64,000 bases of DNA from Adiantum capillus-veneris (lineage: Eukaryota; Streptophyta; Polypodiopsida; Polypodiales; Pteridaceae): contig CM043948.1 of the NCBI GenBank assembly GCA_014529385.2, positions 77,734,291 through 77,798,290 of the forward strand. The letters run 5' to 3'. This document shows positions 59,667-64,000 of this stretch, one piece after another (within the stretch, counting starts at the first letter, position 1; each line of letters opens with the position of its first letter). The notes under the pieces were generated by a model that made no database searches, was not told the origin of the DNA, and saw only the letters and a list, made by a program, of their open reading frames with translations. Made by a program: the position numbers and the translations under genes.

Positions 59667-60717
59667 TTGGTTCAGTGCGGATTTGCGCAATCGCGCGCGC
59701 GCGCACTTTTCCGGCAGATTCTGGATCCGGAGTTCGAAAATTCACACTCGGCGTTCCGGGAGCGTTTCCATCAGGCGACCTGGGGTTTTACCCCCCTTTC
59801 GAAGCCGTTTATGCCCTCAGAATTTCGTTCTGAGCACTACAGCAGAAGATAGATTTCAGCCGCAAAGAAATCCGTCTTGTGTAGATTGGCAAGCAGGAGG
59901 TGGTCGACATCAATATCGACATCGACATACATCACTTATTCGTCTTCAGAGCATCATCTATAGACCAGGTACACATATATATCATCAGATATATATATTG
60001 CAGTCTGCATTGCTACTTCTTGTGCTTGCCAGGTTCCAGGGGAGGTGTGGCCATACGACGGCTTGACACCACTGGCATATATTGCAGATTGATGTACTGT
60101 GATTGTGGGTCTGCTAGTTGTGAGTCACGCTAGCAGACAGACCGCCGCAGCGGTCATAGGACAGTGATTGGTCTATTATAGGATGTATGCTAGTTCTGGG
60201 CAGTTTGCTGAGCCATCTGAGAGGGTCGTGTGTGAGGTTTTTTGAAGCCAAGCACTGGGGGCTGGGTTACTCAATGTGAGGTGGATTAGGTTGCTGGAGT
60301 TCCCCTCTACACGCATCCTCTTCGGCGACTTTTATCCCTTAGGATGTATGACTTTGTGTAGACACTGGATTGCATCTTATGCGTCAGGCCGTTGAGGCAT
60401 TGTTCAGGGTTCAGTCTTGAGACAGATACAGGTTCTGTCATCGCCCAGAGAGGAGACAGTGTATGCTTACAGGACAGCATATTACAGGGATTTTTTAGAT
60501 TTGTCATTGGTCAGCTATTTATGATTGTTTCTTGAGCTATCTTTTGGTTCCCAGAGCTCAGTTTACAGGGGAGACTCTGTCAAAAATTTTCAAAATACTG
60601 ACAGTTCCTGAGGAGAGGTGTTCAGCTTGTTGATTATAGCTTGTTTACTGTGTACAGAGGCCAGTTTACAGGGGAAACTCTGCCGGATTTTTCTCAGGAG
60701 TAAACAGTTTGGCAGAT
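59667..60717 (+). other. Untranslated leader of copia D
   Basis: About 1.05 kb without a supported ORF, long for a copia leader. CAGTTTACAGGGGA occurs twice, near 60558 and 60661, each followed by a variant of ACTCTG and a TTTTTC run, so a duplication of about 100 bp is likely. Confidence 0.6.
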
Positions 60718-63700
60718 ATGGCATCTTCTCACAGTGAGACTCTTTACAACATAAAGAAGCTGGATGGCACAAACTTTCCATTCTGGAAGAAGCAGATTTG
60801 GCAGGTTTTGGTGTAGAAAAAACAAGTGAAGCCACTGAAGCTCAAAGGGGAGAGACCAGAATTTATGGCTCAAGATGAGTGGGAAGAGCTTGACGAGTTA
60901 GCTTGTTCCACAATCATGCTGACACTGGCAGAAAATGTTTACTTCAACGTAGCAGAAGAGACTACAGCGTATGGCGTATGGCAAAAGCTATGTGATATGT
61001 ACGAGAAACAAAGTGCTGCTTCTCAGATTTACTGGCTCAAGAAATTGGTGGATTTGAAGATGAAGGAAGGGACAGCCATGTCAAATCATCTGAATGAATT
61101 TCACTCAATTTTCAGCCAGTTAACAGCACAAGAGATAGTCTTTCCAGATTCAGTGAAGGCTATGTTTCTCTTAATCACTTTGCCAGACAGTTGGGATACT
61201 TTTCGTACAGCGTTAAGTAATTCTGTCGCGCCAGAAGGTCTTACAAGTGCCAATGTAGAAGGCAGCTTGCTCACAGAGGAAGTGAACAGGAAGAACATTG
61301 ACAAAGGCAAAGGCAATAGTGCTTTGGTCGTTCGAGGGAGACAACAGTTTAAAGAGAAGAAGGGTAAGAAGGCACAAAACCGAAGTAAGTCTCGTGATTC
61401 GAAGTCAAAGGATGACATAGAATGCTACCATTGTGGCAAGAAGGGTCACATGAAGCGAGACTGTACGAAGTGGAAACAAGAAAAAGGCAAAACAAAGAGT
61501 TCTGAGCAAGATGAAAAGAAGAGTTCAGTGAAGATTGAAGAGGTGAATGTCACAGGATCTGGTTCAGACAGTGATTCTGGTATAGCAGCTGGTGACATCT
61601 TCCTTACAAGCAATCTTGATTCTGTTTTCTTGACTGCAGAGGATGGACATGCTATGAGTGATTGGATTATCGACTCAGGGGCATCTTTACATGTTTCTCC
61701 GCACAAAGAGTGGTTTACATCATATGTGGCTACTAAAGACTATGTCAGACTTGGCAATGAGCAGGTTTGTGACATACTTGGAGTGGGAGATGTGCAGTTG
61801 AAGTTTCAGAATGGCTCTTCTTTATGGCTCAAGAATGTCAGACATGTTCCAGCAATCCGAAAGAGCTTGATTAGTACAGGGAAGTTGGATGATGCGGGTT
61901 ATGTGACAGTTTTTGGGAACAGCGCTTGGAAGATCTCCAAAGGTTCGATGACTGTAGCACATGGCAGCAAGTCAGGAACTCTGTACACTTTACATGTTTC
62001 AGAGGTTAAAAACCATGTAATTAATGTGATTGAGCAGCCAAGTGTGTCACTGTGGCATCGTAGGTTGGGACATATGTCAAAAAGAGGAATGGAAATACTT
62101 TCTCATTATGGTTATTTGCCTGGCTTTTCATTTCAAGATTTCGAGTTTTGTGAGCATTGTGTTTATGGTAAGCAAACACAGGAACCGCACAGATCAAAGA
62201 GGAATCGTAGGGACGAACGGTTAGCTCTTGTACACAGTGACCTATGCGGACCAATGCCTAGTTTGTCACTAGGGGGAGCAGCGTACTTTTGTACATTCAT
62301 AGATGACTATTCTCGCAAAGTATGGGTTTACTTCTTGAAGCACAAGGATGAGGTGCTCAAGGTCTTTAAGACATTCTTGCAGCTGGTGGAGAATCAGAGT
62401 GGTCAGAAGCTGAAGTGCTTGAGAACTGACAATGGTGGAGAGTACGTTTCCAAAGCTTTTCAAGACTTTTGTCAAGAAAAAGGGATTAAGCGGGAACTTA
62501 CTGCACCATATAATCCTTCACAGAATGAGGTTGCAGAACGTATGAATAGGACCATACAAGAGAAGGTCAGAAGCATGTTGTCAAATGCTGAGTTGCCTGA
62601 TGGATTTTGGGCGGAAGCAGTGGCTACAGCAGTCCATTTGATCAACAGGTCTCCTAGTAGGGTTCTGGATAAGAGTGCAGTGGCCGAGATGCTATGGACA
62701 GGCAAGGCACCTTCGTATAAGCATCTCAGAGTCTTTGGTTGTGAAGCTTATAGCCATATTCCTAAGGAGTTCAGAAATAAGTTAGAACCAAAGAGCAAGA
62801 AGTGTATATTTCTTGGCTACGGAGAATCGGGCGAGATGGGTTACCGGCTTTGGGATCCTGAGTCCAGAAAACTTATTCGTAGCAATGATGTGCATTTCAA
62901 TGAAGCCAAGTTTCACGCTAAGCCAGAGAAGACAGAGGAGATCAGAAGAGTTGTCTTCAGGGAAGATGGACCTAGTGCTAGCACATCAAGACAGCATGGT
63001 CAGGCTCAGGAACAGCCTATAGTGGCTAGAGAGGCAGAATCAGTTGTGGTGAGACGTTCTGAGCGTGTCTCCAAACCACCTGATCGTTATGTGCCATCTC
63101 TAAATTATGTCATGCTCACAGATTGCGGAGAACCATCTTGTTACAAGGAAGCATTACAAGTGGTTGACTCGAAAAAATGGCAGTTGGCCATGCAGTCAGA
63201 GATGACAGCTCTGCATAAAAACCAGACATGGAAGTTGGTTAAATTACCACAGGGCAAAAAGGCTCTACCTTGTAAATGGGTTTACAGGTATAAGATCACC
63301 GCTCATGATAGTCAGCCAAAGTACAAAGCAAGGCTTGTCGCCAAGGGCTTTAAGCAAGAACAAGGCATTGACTTTGATGAAGTCTTCTCTCCAGTGGTCA
63401 AGATGACTACATTGAGATGCTTTCTTGCATTGGTTGCTATATTGGATTTGGTGTTGCACCAAATGGATGTCAAGACAGCGTTCTTGCATGGTGATTTAGA
63501 TGTGGAAATTTACATGCAGCAGCCAGAAGGGTTTGTTGAGAAAGGCATGGAACATTTGGTATGCCAGTTGTTAAAGAGTCTTTATGGCTTAAAACAATCA
63601 CCGAGGGCATGGTACCATAAGTTCCACCAGTTTATGCTTTCTCAAGGCTACAAACGTAGTGAGTTCGATCACTGTCTATATACAAAGAAGGCTAAGGATG

Positions 63701-64000
63701 GCAGTTGGCTGATCCTTATTTTGTATGTGGATGACATGTTGATTGCTGGCAAACACTTGGAAGAAATTTCAGCTTTGAAGTCAAAGATGGCAAAATCGTT
63801 TGACATGAAAGACATGGGTGAGGCAAGTCATATACTTGGTATGCGCATTGAGAGAGACAGATCAAAGAAGTTGATTTGGTTATCTCAAACAGAGTATATT
63901 GACAAGGTTTTGCAACGTTTCAATATGGAGAAGGGAAAGGCATTGAGTGTTCCATTGCCACCATATGTGAAACTTAGCAAACAAGATTGTCCTGTGTCTG
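60718..64000 (+). CDS. Copia D Gag-Pol polyprotein, one TAG, 3' end outside window
   Basis: ATG at 60718, then TAG at 60814-60816 (context LV-stop-KKQ, Gln expected), then open for nearly 3.2 kb to the window end. Gag (LDGTNFPFWKKQIWQVL), zinc knuckle CYHCGKKGHMKRDC (intact C-C-H-C), protease (WIIDSGASLHVS), integrase zinc finger (LWHRRLGHMSKRGM ... CEHCVYGK), integrase core (LVHSDLCGP, LRTDNGGEY, NEVAERMNRT), RT (YVDDMLIAG near 63725). RNase H lies outside. This is the best-preserved copia polyprotein here and is defective only by a single nonsense codon as far as seen. Confidence 0.93.

Larger units (their letters stand above)
59433..64000 (+). mobile_element. Ty1/copia retrotransposon D, runs off the window
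   Basis: Left LTR, primer site, a 1.05-kb leader and gag-pol to the window end; the right LTR is outside. Inserted in the Penelope-like RT directly after its catalytic motif. The left target duplication candidate is CAGAT (59428-59432). Confidence 0.9.

Noticed and set aside
13790-62000. Nuclear code in which TAA and TAG mean Gln
   Set aside because: Stops of the TGA type also interrupt frames, the long intact frames (element A, TnpD, copia D) use CAA/CAG throughout, and element A and the TnpA model end in TAG.

Overview
The window looks like repeat-dense nuclear DNA from a land plant with a large genome. It has nested Ty3/gypsy and Ty1/copia LTR retrotransposons, an En/Spm (CACTA) DNA transposon with plant TnpD- and TnpA-type genes, LINE relics and long CT/GT/CA microsatellites. 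I see no rRNA, tRNA or CRISPR. Only one ordinary host gene can be supported, a 76-codon secreted Ala/Pro/Ser-rich peptide at 47.0 kb. The species cannot be fixed. The gypsy element at the left edge carries signatures I associate with fungal-type gypsy elements, and the relic at 56-59 kb has a reverse transcriptase uncommon in flowering plants, so a fern, lycophyte or gymnosperm is possible but unproven.

Layout, 1-23.1 kb: a pile of nested gypsy elements. Element A (minus strand, 1-10465, left LTR cut by the window edge) sits inside the integrase region of element B (minus, 10466 to about 13.79 kb), a Tat-like element with a second RNase H. A is itself split by a 1.34-kb TTAA-flanked inverted-repeat transposon (4323-5661). 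B abuts the 3' part of element E (plus, about 13.79-16.35 kb: coiled-coil accessory ORF plus LTR). E in turn interrupts the integrase of element F (plus, 16.35-23.10 kb: integrase, a second TTAA transposon copy, a 3.4-kb accessory ORF and a 423-bp LTR).

23.8-38.9 kb: one non-autonomous retrotransposon bounded by a perfect AAACA target duplication. It has LTRs of about 2.6-2.8 kb and a 1.6-kb interior that encodes only Gag. Each LTR carries a short ORF ending at a good splice donor, in the correct phase to join the internal gag. An 8.05-kb CACTA element (25764-33815, GTA duplication) lies inside the left LTR. Its six-exon TnpD gene is intact (1104 codons), its TnpA-like gene has two nonsense codons, and it seems to have captured a heavy-metal-associated (HMA) domain exon.

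38.9-48.3 kb: sparse sequence with a 450-bp perfect-looking hairpin, a 67-bp tandem repeat, a gag relic and LINE relics, then the small secreted-peptide gene followed by two decayed tandem copies. 48.3-53.6 kb: a complete Ty1/copia element (ATTTG duplication) with five in-frame stops, inserted in a 450-bp tandem duplication. 54.4-56.3 kb: microsatellites and unassigned sequence. 56.3-59.43 kb: a decayed retroelement with a Penelope-like reverse transcriptase, cut by a second copia element (59433 to the window end) whose gag-pol is open except for one TAG.

A theme runs through the window: nearly all premature stops are of the kind made by C-to-T change on the coding strand (CAG to TAG, CAA to TAA, CGA to TGA). 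This fits decay of methylated transposon cytosines.
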